DNA of 64,000 bases from an uncultured bacterium (lineage in GTDB: Bacteria > Pseudomonadota > Alphaproteobacteria > Sphingomonadales > Sphingomonadaceae). A program made the translations under genes and the position numbers. Below are positions 35,081-43,032 of the stretch, piece after piece. The notes below the pieces were generated by a model. It was given only the letters and a program-made list of their open reading frames with translations, was not told the DNA's origin and ran no database searches. Position 1 is the first letter of the stretch. The number at the start of each line of letters is the position of its first letter. The DNA is taken from assembly GCA_942636505.2 (NCBI GenBank), contig CALOGB020000221.1:1-64000 (forward strand), given 5' to 3'.

Positions 35081-37009
35081 GTGCTGCCGTCATGCGAGGG
35101 ATCGTTCGTCATCTGCGGAATTGCCGGCCTTTACGCACGAGGTGGCGGTGTCGTCTCGCCCCGCCTCGTTACGGCGCAGTGCGACACGATCCTGCACCGC
35201 GGACCCGACGACCAGGGCGTCATGACCGATGGCGACTTCGGCTTCGGGATGCGCCGGCTCAGCATCATCGACATCGAGGGCGGCCACCAGCCGTTCCATT
35301 CGCCCGACCACCGCTATGCGCTCGTCTTCAACGGCGAGATCTACAATTTCCGCGAATTGCGCCGCGAGTTGCAAGCGCTGGGGCGCGTGTTCGAGAGCGC
35401 GGGCGATACCGAGGTCATCCTCGCCGGCTATGAACGCTGGGGCGACGACGTCTGGGCAAGGCTCGACGGCATGTTCGCGGTCGCGGTGTGGGATACGCAC
35501 GCCCGTCGCCTGACGCTGGCGCGCGACCCGATCGGGATCAAGCCGCTTTATTATACCGACCAGGCCGCCGGGTTCGCGTTCGGCTCCGAGCTCAAGACGC
35601 TGACGTTGCTGCCGGGCATGGCGTTCGACGTCGATCGCCGCGCGCTCCACGATTATTTCAGCTTCGGCCATGTCCGCACGCCGCGCTCGATCTATGCGCA
35701 GGTCCGCACCTTGCCGCCGGGTCATGTGATGACCGTCGAGGCGAGCGGTACGCCGACGATGCGTGCCTATTGGACGCCCGCCTATCATCCCTCCGAACCC
35801 AGGTCCGAGGCGGCGTGGATCGAGCGCTTCCGCGACGAATGGCTCGACACGATCGGCAAGCAGATGGTCGCGGATGTCGATGTCGGCGCGTTCCTGTCGG
35901 GCGGCGTGGATTCGTCCGCGGTGGTCGCGGCGATGGCGCGGGTCTCGGATCGGCCGGTGCGCACCTTCACGATCGGCTTCCCCGACCCCCGCTTCGACGA
36001 ATCGCCGCATGCCGAGGCGATCGCGCGGCATCTCGGCTGCCACCACGTCACGCGCACGCTGGAGTTGGCGGATGCGCAGGCGATGCTGCCCGAGGTCCAG
36101 CATTGCTACGACGAGCCGTTCGCCGATCCGTCCGCGGTGCCGACTTGGTACGTCAGCCAGATCGCCGCGCAGGAGGTGAAGGTCGCGCTGTCGGGCGATG
36201 GCGGTGACGAGCTGTTCTTCGGCTACAAGCGCCACGCGACCGAACGGCGGATCGGTGCGCTGCCGGCACCGTTGCGTCGACTGGCACGGGCGCTTGACGC
36301 GGTGCCGACCTTGCCCTCGAGACATGCGAACGCGGTATTGCAACGCTGGCGGAAGACCACCGGCAGCGCCGCACTCCCGAACGGCATCGCGCGGTTCTTC
36401 GCCAAGACGCAGATCACCAACGAAGCCTTCCGCCGCGAGATATTCTCGGCCGAGTTCATCGCCGAGGAGGAAGGCGGGATCGCCGCGCTGGTCGCGGAAT
36501 ATTTCCCCGATCCCGATGCGATCTCGACCGACACGCTCGAGCAGTTCGGCCTCGCCGACTTGGCGCTCAACCTCCCCGGCGCGATGCTGACCAAGGTCGA
36601 CCGCGCTAGCATGGCGCATTCATTGGAGGTTCGCGTGCCGATGCTGGGGCAGGGCATGGTCGACCTCGCGCTGTCGATGCCCGCGAACATGAAGCTCAAC
36701 GGCAAGATCGGCAAATACGTGATCCGCCAGGCAATCGCGCCGTGGCTGCCGGAAGGGATCCTCGACCGCCGCAAACAAGGCTTCCAGATGCCGCTGGCGG
36801 CGTGGTTCGCTGGCGATTTCGGTGCGTATGCGGAGCAACTCTGGCGCGACAGCGGCGTCCGCGAGCAAGGCATCTGGCGCGCCGGCGCGGTCGACAAGGT
36901 GTTCGCCGATCATCGCGCGGGGAAACGGGATTACAGCCGCTTCCTGTACGCGCTGGCGATCTACTGCCTCTGGTGGATCGGGCGGCCTCAGGCGCTCCGC
37001 ATAACCTGA
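35081..37009 (+). CDS. asnB: Asparagine synthase (glutamine-hydrolysing)-type amidotransferase, start codon in doubt
   Basis: Class II glutamine amidotransferase fused to an asparagine synthase/ATP-PPase domain. Seen: CGIAGLYARG, HRGPDDQG, NGEIYNF (glutaminase), then FLSGGVDSSAVVAAM (PP-loop) and SGDGGDELFFGY. The catalytic nucleophile Cys must be N-terminal, but the codon before it is ATC at 35111, not ATG; GAGGG lies at 35096-35100. The nearest standard in-frame start is GTG 35081, used here, which would leave ten residues before the Cys; GTG 35036 would leave 25. Either ATC is the start, or a propeptide is removed, or the base is a sequencing error or mutation. Neighbours (flippase, CDP-alcohol genes) suggest a role in a surface glycan, not only asparagine supply. 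Confidence 0.88.
   Translation: MLPSCEGSFVICGIAGLYARGGGVVSPRLVTAQCDTILHRGPDDQGVMTDGDFGFGMRRLSIIDIEGGHQPFHSPDHRYALVFNGEIYNFRELRRELQALGRVFESAGDTEVILAGYERWGDDVWARLDGMFAVAVWDTHARRLTLARDPIGIKPLYYTDQAAGFAFGSELKTLTLLPGMAFDVDRRALHDYFSFGHVRTPRSIYAQVRTLPPGHVMTVEASGTPTMRAYWTPAYHPSEPRSEAAWIERFRDEWLDTIGKQMVADVDVGAFLSGGVDSSAVVAAMARVSDRPVRTFTIGFPDPRFDESPHAEAIARHLGCHHVTRTLELADAQAMLPEVQHCYDEPFADPSAVPTWYVSQIAAQEVKVALSGDGGDELFFGYKRHATERRIGALPAPLRRLARALDAVPTLPSRHANAVLQRWRKTTGSAALPNGIARFFAKTQITNEAFRREIFSAEFIAEEEGGIAALVAEYFPDPDAISTDTLEQFGLADLALNLPGAMLTKVDRASMAHSLEVRVPMLGQGMVDLALSMPANMKLNGKIGKYVIRQAIAPWLPEGILDRRKQGFQMPLAAWFAGDFGAYAEQLWRDSGVREQGIWRAGAVDKVFADHRAGKRDYSRFLYALAIYCLWWIGRPQALRIT
35096..35113 (+). promoter_or_regulatory. 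Possible ribosome-binding site and ATC start for asnB
   Basis: GAGGG at 35096-35100 is followed after 10 nt by ATC TGC, coding Ile-Cys at the exact point where homologues start Met-Cys. Spacing is a little long but usable. Initiation at ATC is very rare, so this is a proposal. Confidence 0.35.
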
Positions 37010-37135
37010 TCCTCCCCCGCAAGGGGGAGGTGGCTGGCGCTTGCCAGTCGGAGGGGGAGGCACACGATCACCGACGTTGCGTGTCCTCCCCCTCCGTCAC
37101 CTGCGGTGCCACCTCCCCCTTGCGGGGGAGGATTG
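37010..37135. repeat. Family E inverted repeat at a convergent gene junction
   Basis: Outer arms ATCCTCCCCCGCAAGGGGGA and the complement ending GCGGGGGAGGATT, inner arms around TCGGAGGGGGAGG and CCTCCCCCTCCG. It sits between the asnB and CDP-alcohol gene 3' ends and may terminate both. Copy at 41515. Confidence 0.85.
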
Positions 37136-37146
37136 TCGGGAGGGCT

Positions 37147-38271
37147 TTACGCCAGCCAACTCACCAACACCTCACCCCTGGCCTTGCGCACCATCGCCTG
37201 CACCAGCCTTACCAGATGCACCACCAGCGAGATCGCCGTCCACGCAGCGACCCCGACGATCCCCCAGTCCGGCCGCGTCACCAGCAGCCCCGCGAACAAA
37301 ATCACCATGTTCGGATTGCGTCGCGCGGTAATCAGCCGGAACCAGCTGTCGAACCGCTCCCACACATGGATATGCATCCCGAATCGGACGATGAACGCCC
37401 CCTCGATCAACCGCTGCGCGACATAGCCGAACAGCATCGTCCCGATCACTGCCCAGAACACGCCGTCCTCGAGCGGCCGCCCGTACGGCGCGCACCCCGC
37501 CGCCCAGGCCCACCACCAGAACGGCGGATGCACCAGATCGACGCCGTGATCCCACGCATTCCCCAGCTTCGACGAGGTGATCGTGCACCGCGCCAGCTTC
37601 CCGTCGACGGTATCGAGCACCATGAACACGAGCCCGGTCGCGAGCCCGGTCCAGAACCAGCCATACCAGAACGCCACGGTCGCAACGATGCACAACACCG
37701 ACCCGAGCGCGGTTACCTGGTTCGGCGTGATCCCGGCGCGCGCGCAGACCCGCGTGATCGCCAGCGCCCATTCCGGCCACAGATATTTGGTCAGCAGGTC
37801 GGTGACGCCCTTGTACGCGCCGACATAGCTCGCCCGCTCGATGGCAGGCACGGCGGCGGGGGTCAGCAATTCCGCGAACGGGCGTTCGCGCTTGCGCAGC
37901 GCCTCGTTGAAGATGCCTTCCTCGGCCTCGGCGGCGATCACCGTCAGCCCGGTCACCAGCGGCGCCTCGCCGAGCATCGCCGCGGTCATCCGCGCACGCT
38001 CGTCCGCACCCCGGACATGCGCGAGCACGGGCACGCCGGTGCGAGTCACGACGGTGCCCGGCCGCGTCTTCAGATACGCGATCCACATCGGGTCGAACGC
38101 ATAGGCGAGGTTGGCGAGGATCACCGGCCCGGCGTCGTCGTCGCCGTCGGTGACCAGACCCTGCGCGACGCCGATCCGCCGGATCCGCTCGGCATTGGTC
38201 ATGCCCCAGAGCAGCGTGTCGTTCGCCCGGACGGTCCGGAGCGCTGGCGTAGTGGCTGTCGAATCTACCAT
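37147..38271 (-). CDS. CDP-alcohol phosphatidyltransferase family protein with extra N-terminal domain
   Basis: 374 residues. The signature D-x2-D-G-x2-A-R-x8-G-x3-D-x3-D is complete: it begins DTVDGKLAR (residues about 235-243) and continues through GNAWDHGVD. About five to six membrane helices follow residue 200. Residues 1-135 form an additional soluble domain with no nucleotidyltransferase loop that I can see; the bridge LTKYLWPEWALAITRVCARA and then GITPNQVTALG resembles the region before the transferase domain of archaeal-type inositol-phosphate fusion enzymes. The enzyme should couple a CDP-activated alcohol to a hydroxyl acceptor at the membrane. Start at 38271, since upstream sequence is repeat. 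Acceptor and donor unknown. Confidence 0.88.
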   Translation of the reverse strand: MVDSTATTPALRTVRANDTLLWGMTNAERIRRIGVAQGLVTDGDDDAGPVILANLAYAFDPMWIAYLKTRPGTVVTRTGVPVLAHVRGADERARMTAAMLGEAPLVTGLTVIAAEAEEGIFNEALRKRERPFAELLTPAAVPAIERASYVGAYKGVTDLLTKYLWPEWALAITRVCARAGITPNQVTALGSVLCIVATVAFWYGWFWTGLATGLVFMVLDTVDGKLARCTITSSKLGNAWDHGVDLVHPPFWWWAWAAGCAPYGRPLEDGVFWAVIGTMLFGYVAQRLIEGAFIVRFGMHIHVWERFDSWFRLITARRNPNMVILFAGLLVTRPDWGIVGVAAWTAISLVVHLVRLVQAMVRKARGEVLVSWLA

Positions 38272-38360
38272 GCCGCACCCGTTACCCGATCTGGTCGTGA
38301 AAGCGAGAGGGGGCGGGGCAGGCGGAGGTACATACCCTTCCGAACCACCACCCGACCGCA

Positions 38361-38466
38361 ACCACCCCGGCGAAGGCCGGGGCCCAATTGGAATGACCGG
38401 CGTAACCTCGCGCAGTCCTTCGTTGGCAACGTCCCCCAATTGGGCCCCGGCCTCCGCCGGGGTGGT
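38361..38466. repeat. Family A inverted repeat
   Basis: Full element with CCCAATTGG inner arms; core AATGACCGGCGTAAC, same orientation as 14649. It lies between two same-strand genes of the CDP-alcohol cluster. Confidence 0.85.
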
Positions 38467-38472
38467 CGAGAT

Positions 38473-39588
38473 TTAAGGGGCCCGCGTGGCCTCCAACACT
38501 CGAACGATTTCCCCCGCAGCTCTCACCGCGCCACCCTCGACCGCCCCGAGCGACCGCCCGGCAAACTCAGCCTGAACCGCCACAAACCCCGTATGCCGCA
38601 ACGCCGAGCGATCCACCGCCGCCACGACGTCCGCAACGTCCTCGACCACCTCACCGCAAACCCACATCGCGTAGTTCGGATCACCCTCCCAGGCGGCACC
38701 CCCCGCATTAAGGAACACGCAAGGCCGTGGGCGCATGAGGAACTCGATCACCTGGCTCGACGTATCGCCGAGATAGACGTCCGCCACGCCGGTGTAGCTC
38801 CCGTCGACCATCGCGAACCCGTCGATGTCGCAATGGACATGCGGCAAGTCGCCGATCTCGCGCATCAGGTCCGCGACCTCCGGAGCCTTCTCGACCAGTC
38901 GCTGATGCGGCGCGAAGATCAGGTTGTAGCGCCCGTCCGCGACCAGCCGCCGCACCACCTCCGCCCCCCAGCGCCACCAGGACGAGCGATGCTGCTGCCA
39001 ATGCGGCGTATACAGGACGACCGGCCGCGTATCCGCGAACGGCGGCGCGGCGTGCGTCCGGTGCGTGAAGTCGGCCTTCACATAGCCGGTCGCGACGAAC
39101 CGCTCGGGCGCGAACCCGCGGTCGAGATACGTCTGCCGCTCCAGTTCGCTCGGCACCAGAGTCAACGCCGCCGCCCGCCGCCGCGGATCGTCGCGCGCGC
39201 TCATCGAACCGACCCCGTGCGAGGTTTTCACGAACTTCGCGCGCATCGGAAACAGCCGCGGCAGCCACAGGCTCGTCTGCTCGGCACACACGACGACGGT
39301 CGCGCTGCGCAGATACGGCAGCAATCGCAGCAGCATCGGCATCTTCGACGGCAGCACCGGATTGCGCCCGGTCCCATCGTCCGCAACCACGCGAAACCCC
39401 GGCGCGCGCCGAATGCGGACGGTAGGGAAGCGCGCCGTCCACCGCGTCAGCAACGTCTCGTGCACCGACGTGCTGACCCACAACTCGATCGGCACGTCCG
39501 ACCTCGCGGCCAGTCCCTCGACGATCGGATACAGATGCGGGATCAGCAGCGTCTCGCCGAGAAACAGGAACGCGACTTTCTGAGTCAT
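38473..39588 (-). CDS. CDP-glycerol glycerophosphotransferase-like protein
   Basis: 371 residues, no signal peptide. The C-terminal part matches the TagF-like polyol-phosphate transferase fold: VLYTPHWQQHRSSWW near residue 200, and ADVYLGDTSSQVIEFLMRPR (about 292-311), equivalent to the D-x-SS motif that binds the CDP-polyol. N-terminal half VAFLFLGETLLIPHLYPIV is Rossmann-like. In Gram-positive bacteria such enzymes polymerise glycerol phosphate; in Gram-negatives they occur in capsule or O-antigen clusters. Overlaps the upstream LicC-like gene by 4 nt, supporting a shared pathway: one gene makes the CDP-activated unit, this one transfers it (inference). Confidence 0.83.
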   Translation of the reverse strand: MTQKVAFLFLGETLLIPHLYPIVEGLAARSDVPIELWVSTSVHETLLTRWTARFPTVRIRRAPGFRVVADDGTGRNPVLPSKMPMLLRLLPYLRSATVVVCAEQTSLWLPRLFPMRAKFVKTSHGVGSMSARDDPRRRAAALTLVPSELERQTYLDRGFAPERFVATGYVKADFTHRTHAAPPFADTRPVVLYTPHWQQHRSSWWRWGAEVVRRLVADGRYNLIFAPHQRLVEKAPEVADLMREIGDLPHVHCDIDGFAMVDGSYTGVADVYLGDTSSQVIEFLMRPRPCVFLNAGGAAWEGDPNYAMWVCGEVVEDVADVVAAVDRSALRHTGFVAVQAEFAGRSLGAVEGGAVRAAGEIVRVLEATRAP

Positions 39589-40325
39589 GACCCCGAAGCG
39601 CCGCCCACAGGCGCGTCATGGTCATGCTGCCACAGCGCGATGTCTTCCGGCCGGTCGATCTCCTGCCAGCGGACATCGCCTGCGATCCGCACCGCACGGA
39701 CGCCGACGGTTTCCGCGACGCGGCGGACGACGGCGTGATGATAGGCGTGGATGCCGTCGTCCTCGCCGATTACCGCGCGCAACGCCTCGGCATACGCGCC
39801 GCCGCCGGTCGACACGATCAGTCCGAGCGAGCGATCGGTCGCCTGGTGCCCGACCAGATGCTTGCCGACCGCGACGACAGCGTCGCCTTCCGCCTCGACC
39901 AGCATGTCGTCGAGTCCCGGCGTCACCAGCGGCTCGATGACCAGCTTGACGCCGGCTTCTCCATCGGCAAGCGCCGCGCGCAAAATAGCCCCATCGAACA
40001 GCGTGTCGCCGTTCATCAGCGCGAACGGCGCTACCAGATATCCGCGTGCCGCCCAGACGCTACCGATGCTGTTGGCGATCGCCCAGAACGGGTTGAACAC
40101 GAGTTCGGTGGGTACGCCATCGTCGCGCGCCGCCAGATGCGCCGCGACCTGCTCGATCCGGTAGCCGCCGACGATCACCGCCCCCTCGAACCCGGCCTCC
40201 GCCACCGCGTCGAGCTGATGATCCAGGATCGCACGACCACCGACCTGCACGAGGCATTTCGGCGTCGTCAGCGTCAACGGCAGCAGTCGCGATCCGTGAC
40301 CGGCAGCAAGGATGATGGCCTTCAT
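39585..40325 (-). CDS. LicC-like sugar- or alcohol-phosphate nucleotidyltransferase
   Basis: 246 residues with KAIILAAGHGSRLLPLT (G-x-G-x-R nucleotide loop), TPKCLVQVGG (conserved Lys), and the stretch NPFWAIANSIGSVWAARGYL, which matches the acceptor-binding region of LicC and related cytidylyltransferases. NGDTLFDG gives a metal-binding Asp and WQEIDRPEDIALW the C-terminal DxxxD. Such enzymes form CDP-choline, CDP-ethanolamine-like or CDP-polyol donors. The start at 40325 directly precedes the domain. Coupled to the glycerophosphotransferase-like gene by a 4-nt overlap. Substrate not determined. Confidence 0.86.
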   Translation of the reverse strand: MKAIILAAGHGSRLLPLTLTTPKCLVQVGGRAILDHQLDAVAEAGFEGAVIVGGYRIEQVAAHLAARDDGVPTELVFNPFWAIANSIGSVWAARGYLVAPFALMNGDTLFDGAILRAALADGEAGVKLVIEPLVTPGLDDMLVEAEGDAVVAVGKHLVGHQATDRSLGLIVSTGGGAYAEALRAVIGEDDGIHAYHHAVVRRVAETVGVRAVRIAGDVRWQEIDRPEDIALWQHDHDAPVGGASGS

Positions 40326-40432
40326 GGGCGCGGACTTACGCACGAAGTGTGGCAGGAAAAAAGCTGCCATGTATCGCGCGATTATGCTGCACTGCAGCGG
40401 AACTCGCATGCCCACCCGGCCGTTGCGCTAAG

Positions 40433-41512
40433 ATGCGCATGTTCAGATCGCTCCACATACCCCCCGAATGGGTCTGGCTGGAGAGCGTCGCCGTCGTCTC
40501 GGCGGCCGTCCTCGTCGCGCTGGTCGCGCATTGGCTGACGATGCGGATCGGCGGCCATGCCCAGCGTCGCTCGACCGCCAAGACCGATGGCCTCGTCCTC
40601 GCCCGCGTGCGCCGCCCGTTGCGCGCAGTGTTCGTCTCGGTCGCGGTCGCGTTCGTCTCGCGGATCCTGCCGATGGACAACGACATCGAGGATCTGTGGA
40701 AACAGTTGCTCGGCTTCCTCGTTCCCGGGTTGCTAGGCTGGCTCGCGGTCGCGGCGCTCCGCGCATTCCAGGACGTGATCGAGATTCGCGCCGACATCTC
40801 GGTCGAGGACAACCTCCGCGCCCGCCGCAAGCGCACGCGCGCGGCGATCCTCGGGCGGATAGGCACGTTCTTCATCATCTTCGTCAGCGTCTGCCTGATG
40901 CTGCTGAGCGTCCCCGGCATCCGCTCGATCGGCGTCACGCTGATGGCGTCGGCGGGTATCGCCGGCCTCGTCGTCGGTGCCGCCGCCCAGCCCGCGCTGA
41001 AGAACCTGATCGCCGGCGTGCAGATGGCCTTCACCGAGCCGATCCGGATCGACGACGTGCTGATCGTCGACGGCGAATGGGGGCGGGTCGAACAGATCAA
41101 CCTCACCTTCGTGGTCATCAAGATCTGGGACGAACGCCGCCTCGTCGTGCCGGTGTCGAAGTTCCTCGAACAGAGCTTCCAGAACTGGACGCGCGAGACC
41201 AGCCAGCTGATGGGGTCGGTGTTCTGGTATCTCGATCCGTCCGCGGATGTGCCGCGGCTGCGCGAGAAACTGGGCGAGATCGTCACGTCCAACCCGCGCT
41301 GGGACAAGAGGTTCTACAACCTCCAGGTCACCGACGTGAAGACCGACTGCATCGAACTGCGCGGGCTGATGACCGCGAAGGATGCGGCGATCGCGTTCGA
41401 CCTGCGCTGCGATGTAAGGGAGGCGTTGCTGAAGTATATTCGCGAAGAAATGCCTGAGGCTATCCCGAGAAACCGCCTGCTGATGGCGCCGGACCCGGTG
41501 CCGCGCCCCTAA
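40433..41512 (+). CDS. MscS-family mechanosensitive channel
   Basis: 359 residues, small-conductance mechanosensitive channel that releases solutes on osmotic downshock. Four hydrophobic segments precede the pore: the TM3-like helix MASAGIAGLVVGAAAQPALK is followed by NLIAGVQMAFTEPIRIDDVL, the beta-domain entry typical of MscS. FNLTFVVIKIWDERRLVVP-type beta-domain sequence and a C-terminal alpha/beta domain follow. ATG 40433 is used; ATG 40439 is equally plausible. Neighbouring trehalose synthesis genes give an osmotic theme. Confidence 0.93.
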   Translation: MRMFRSLHIPPEWVWLESVAVVSAAVLVALVAHWLTMRIGGHAQRRSTAKTDGLVLARVRRPLRAVFVSVAVAFVSRILPMDNDIEDLWKQLLGFLVPGLLGWLAVAALRAFQDVIEIRADISVEDNLRARRKRTRAAILGRIGTFFIIFVSVCLMLLSVPGIRSIGVTLMASAGIAGLVVGAAAQPALKNLIAGVQMAFTEPIRIDDVLIVDGEWGRVEQINLTFVVIKIWDERRLVVPVSKFLEQSFQNWTRETSQLMGSVFWYLDPSADVPRLREKLGEIVTSNPRWDKRFYNLQVTDVKTDCIELRGLMTAKDAAIAFDLRCDVREALLKYIREEMPEAIPRNRLLMAPDPVPRP

Positions 41513-41514
41513 AT

Positions 41515-41641
41515 AATCCTCCCCCGCCAGGGGGAGGTGGCTGGCGCTTGCCAGACGGAGGGGGAGGACACGGAACGCACTCATCTCGTGCCTCCCCCTC
41601 CGTCGCCTTCGGCGCCACCTCCCCCTGGCGGGGGAGGATTG
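41515..41641. repeat. Family E inverted repeat at a convergent gene junction
   Basis: Near-identical to the 37010 copy, with arms AATCCTCCCCCGCCAGGGGG and the complement. It separates the convergent 3' ends of the mscS-like gene and otsA. Confidence 0.85.
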
Positions 41642-41643
41642 AA

Positions 41644-43032
41644 TTACGCCGCCTCGTGCTCCGGCACAGCTTCCAGCGCAGTGATGAACAGCTCGCACCA
41701 CCACATCACGTCCTCCCTGCGGACGTTGTCGATCAGCTTCTCCCACCGCGCTTTCCGCTCGGCCAGCGGCATCTTTAGCGCCCGGTCGATAGCGTCGGAC
41801 ATCTCCTCGGGGCTGTACGGATTGACCAGCACCGCGTCCTTCAACTGCGTCGCCGCGCCCGCGAAGTGCGACAGCACCAGCACGCCCGGATCCTCGGGAT
41901 CCTGCGCCGCGACATATTCCTTCGCGACGAGGTTCATCCCGTCCCGCAACGGCGTCACCAACCCAACGCGCGCGGCGCGGTAGATGCCCGCCAGCACGTC
42001 ACGCGGAAAGCCCTGGTTAACGTAGCGGATCGGCGTCCAGTCGATGTCCGAATATTCGCCGTTGATCCGCCCCGACATCGAATCGAGATTCGCACGAATT
42101 TCCTGGTACGTGTCGACTTTCTCGCGCGAAGGCGGCGCGATCTGAAGCATGTAGACGAGCCCACGCCGATCCGGATGTGACCCGAGGAACCGCTCGTACC
42201 CAGCAAATCGCTCGGCGAGCCCCTTCGAATAATCGAGCCGGTCGACCCCGACGATCAGGCTGCGGCCGGTCGCGGACATGTACATCCGCTCCTTGGCATG
42301 CCGCGCCGCGTCGCTGTTCGCCGACTTCTCGAAGTCCGCAGTCTCGATCCCGATCGGCGTCGTGATCGCCTTGATCGTGCGGTCGCCGACCGTCACCCAG
42401 CCATCGTCGCCAACCACGCCGTCGAGCTGGCTCGTCACGTAATGCAGGAAGCTGTCGAGCCAGTCCTGCGTCTGGAAGCCGATGACGTCGTACGCGAACA
42501 TCGATTCGACCAACGCGCGGTGGCTCGGCAGCGACAGCAGCATCGCCATCGGCGGCCACGGAATGTGGAGGAAGAACCCGATCTTGTTCTCGACGCCAAG
42601 CTTGCGCAGTTCCTGCCCGAGCGGGACGTGATGATAGTCGTGGACCCACACCAGATCCTCGGGTTCGATCAACGGCAGAACCGTCTCCGCGAACCGCTTG
42701 TTCACGCGCGCATAACCGCTGGAGAAATCGCGCTCGAACTCGGTCAGGTCGATCCGGTAATGGAACAGCGGCCACAGCGTCCGGTTCGCATACCCGTTAT
42801 AATATTCGTCGAAATCCTGCTCTTCGAGGTCGATCGTCGCGGTGGTGACGCCCTTGCCCTGCTGGAAATTGATGTGCCCGGTGAAGGTCTCGGTGGTCGA
42901 ACCCGACCAGCCGAACCACACCCCGCCCTTTTCGCGGAGTGCAGCGAGCAACGCGACCGCGAGCCCGCCCTGGTTGCCCGAAGGCGCATCGACCGACTGG
43001 ACGCGGTTCGAGATGACGACGAGGCGGCTCAT
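41644..43032 (-). CDS. otsA: Trehalose-6-phosphate synthase
   Basis: GT20 enzyme making trehalose 6-phosphate from UDP-glucose and glucose 6-phosphate; 462 residues. Seen: VVISNRV at the N-terminus, GGLAVAL, WVHDYHHVPLGQELRK, the UDP-binding VGVDRLDYSKGL, and LRDGMNLVAKEYVA. Start at 43032, directly before the domain; its ATG overlaps the GH15 stop by 4 nt. Last gene of an otsB-GH15-otsA operon, so trehalose synthesis and phosphate removal are encoded together. Trehalose would serve osmotic or desiccation tolerance. Confidence 0.96.
   Translation of the reverse strand: MSRLVVISNRVQSVDAPSGNQGGLAVALLAALREKGGVWFGWSGSTTETFTGHINFQQGKGVTTATIDLEEQDFDEYYNGYANRTLWPLFHYRIDLTEFERDFSSGYARVNKRFAETVLPLIEPEDLVWVHDYHHVPLGQELRKLGVENKIGFFLHIPWPPMAMLLSLPSHRALVESMFAYDVIGFQTQDWLDSFLHYVTSQLDGVVGDDGWVTVGDRTIKAITTPIGIETADFEKSANSDAARHAKERMYMSATGRSLIVGVDRLDYSKGLAERFAGYERFLGSHPDRRGLVYMLQIAPPSREKVDTYQEIRANLDSMSGRINGEYSDIDWTPIRYVNQGFPRDVLAGIYRAARVGLVTPLRDGMNLVAKEYVAAQDPEDPGVLVLSHFAGAATQLKDAVLVNPYSPEEMSDAIDRALKMPLAERKARWEKLIDNVRREDVMWWCELFITALEAVPEHEAA

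Noticed and set aside
35092..35433. ATG-initiated 113-codon frame at the asnB start
   Set aside because: It is out of frame with the amidotransferase and its peptide has no domain; using its ATG would not yield the Cys-first protein.
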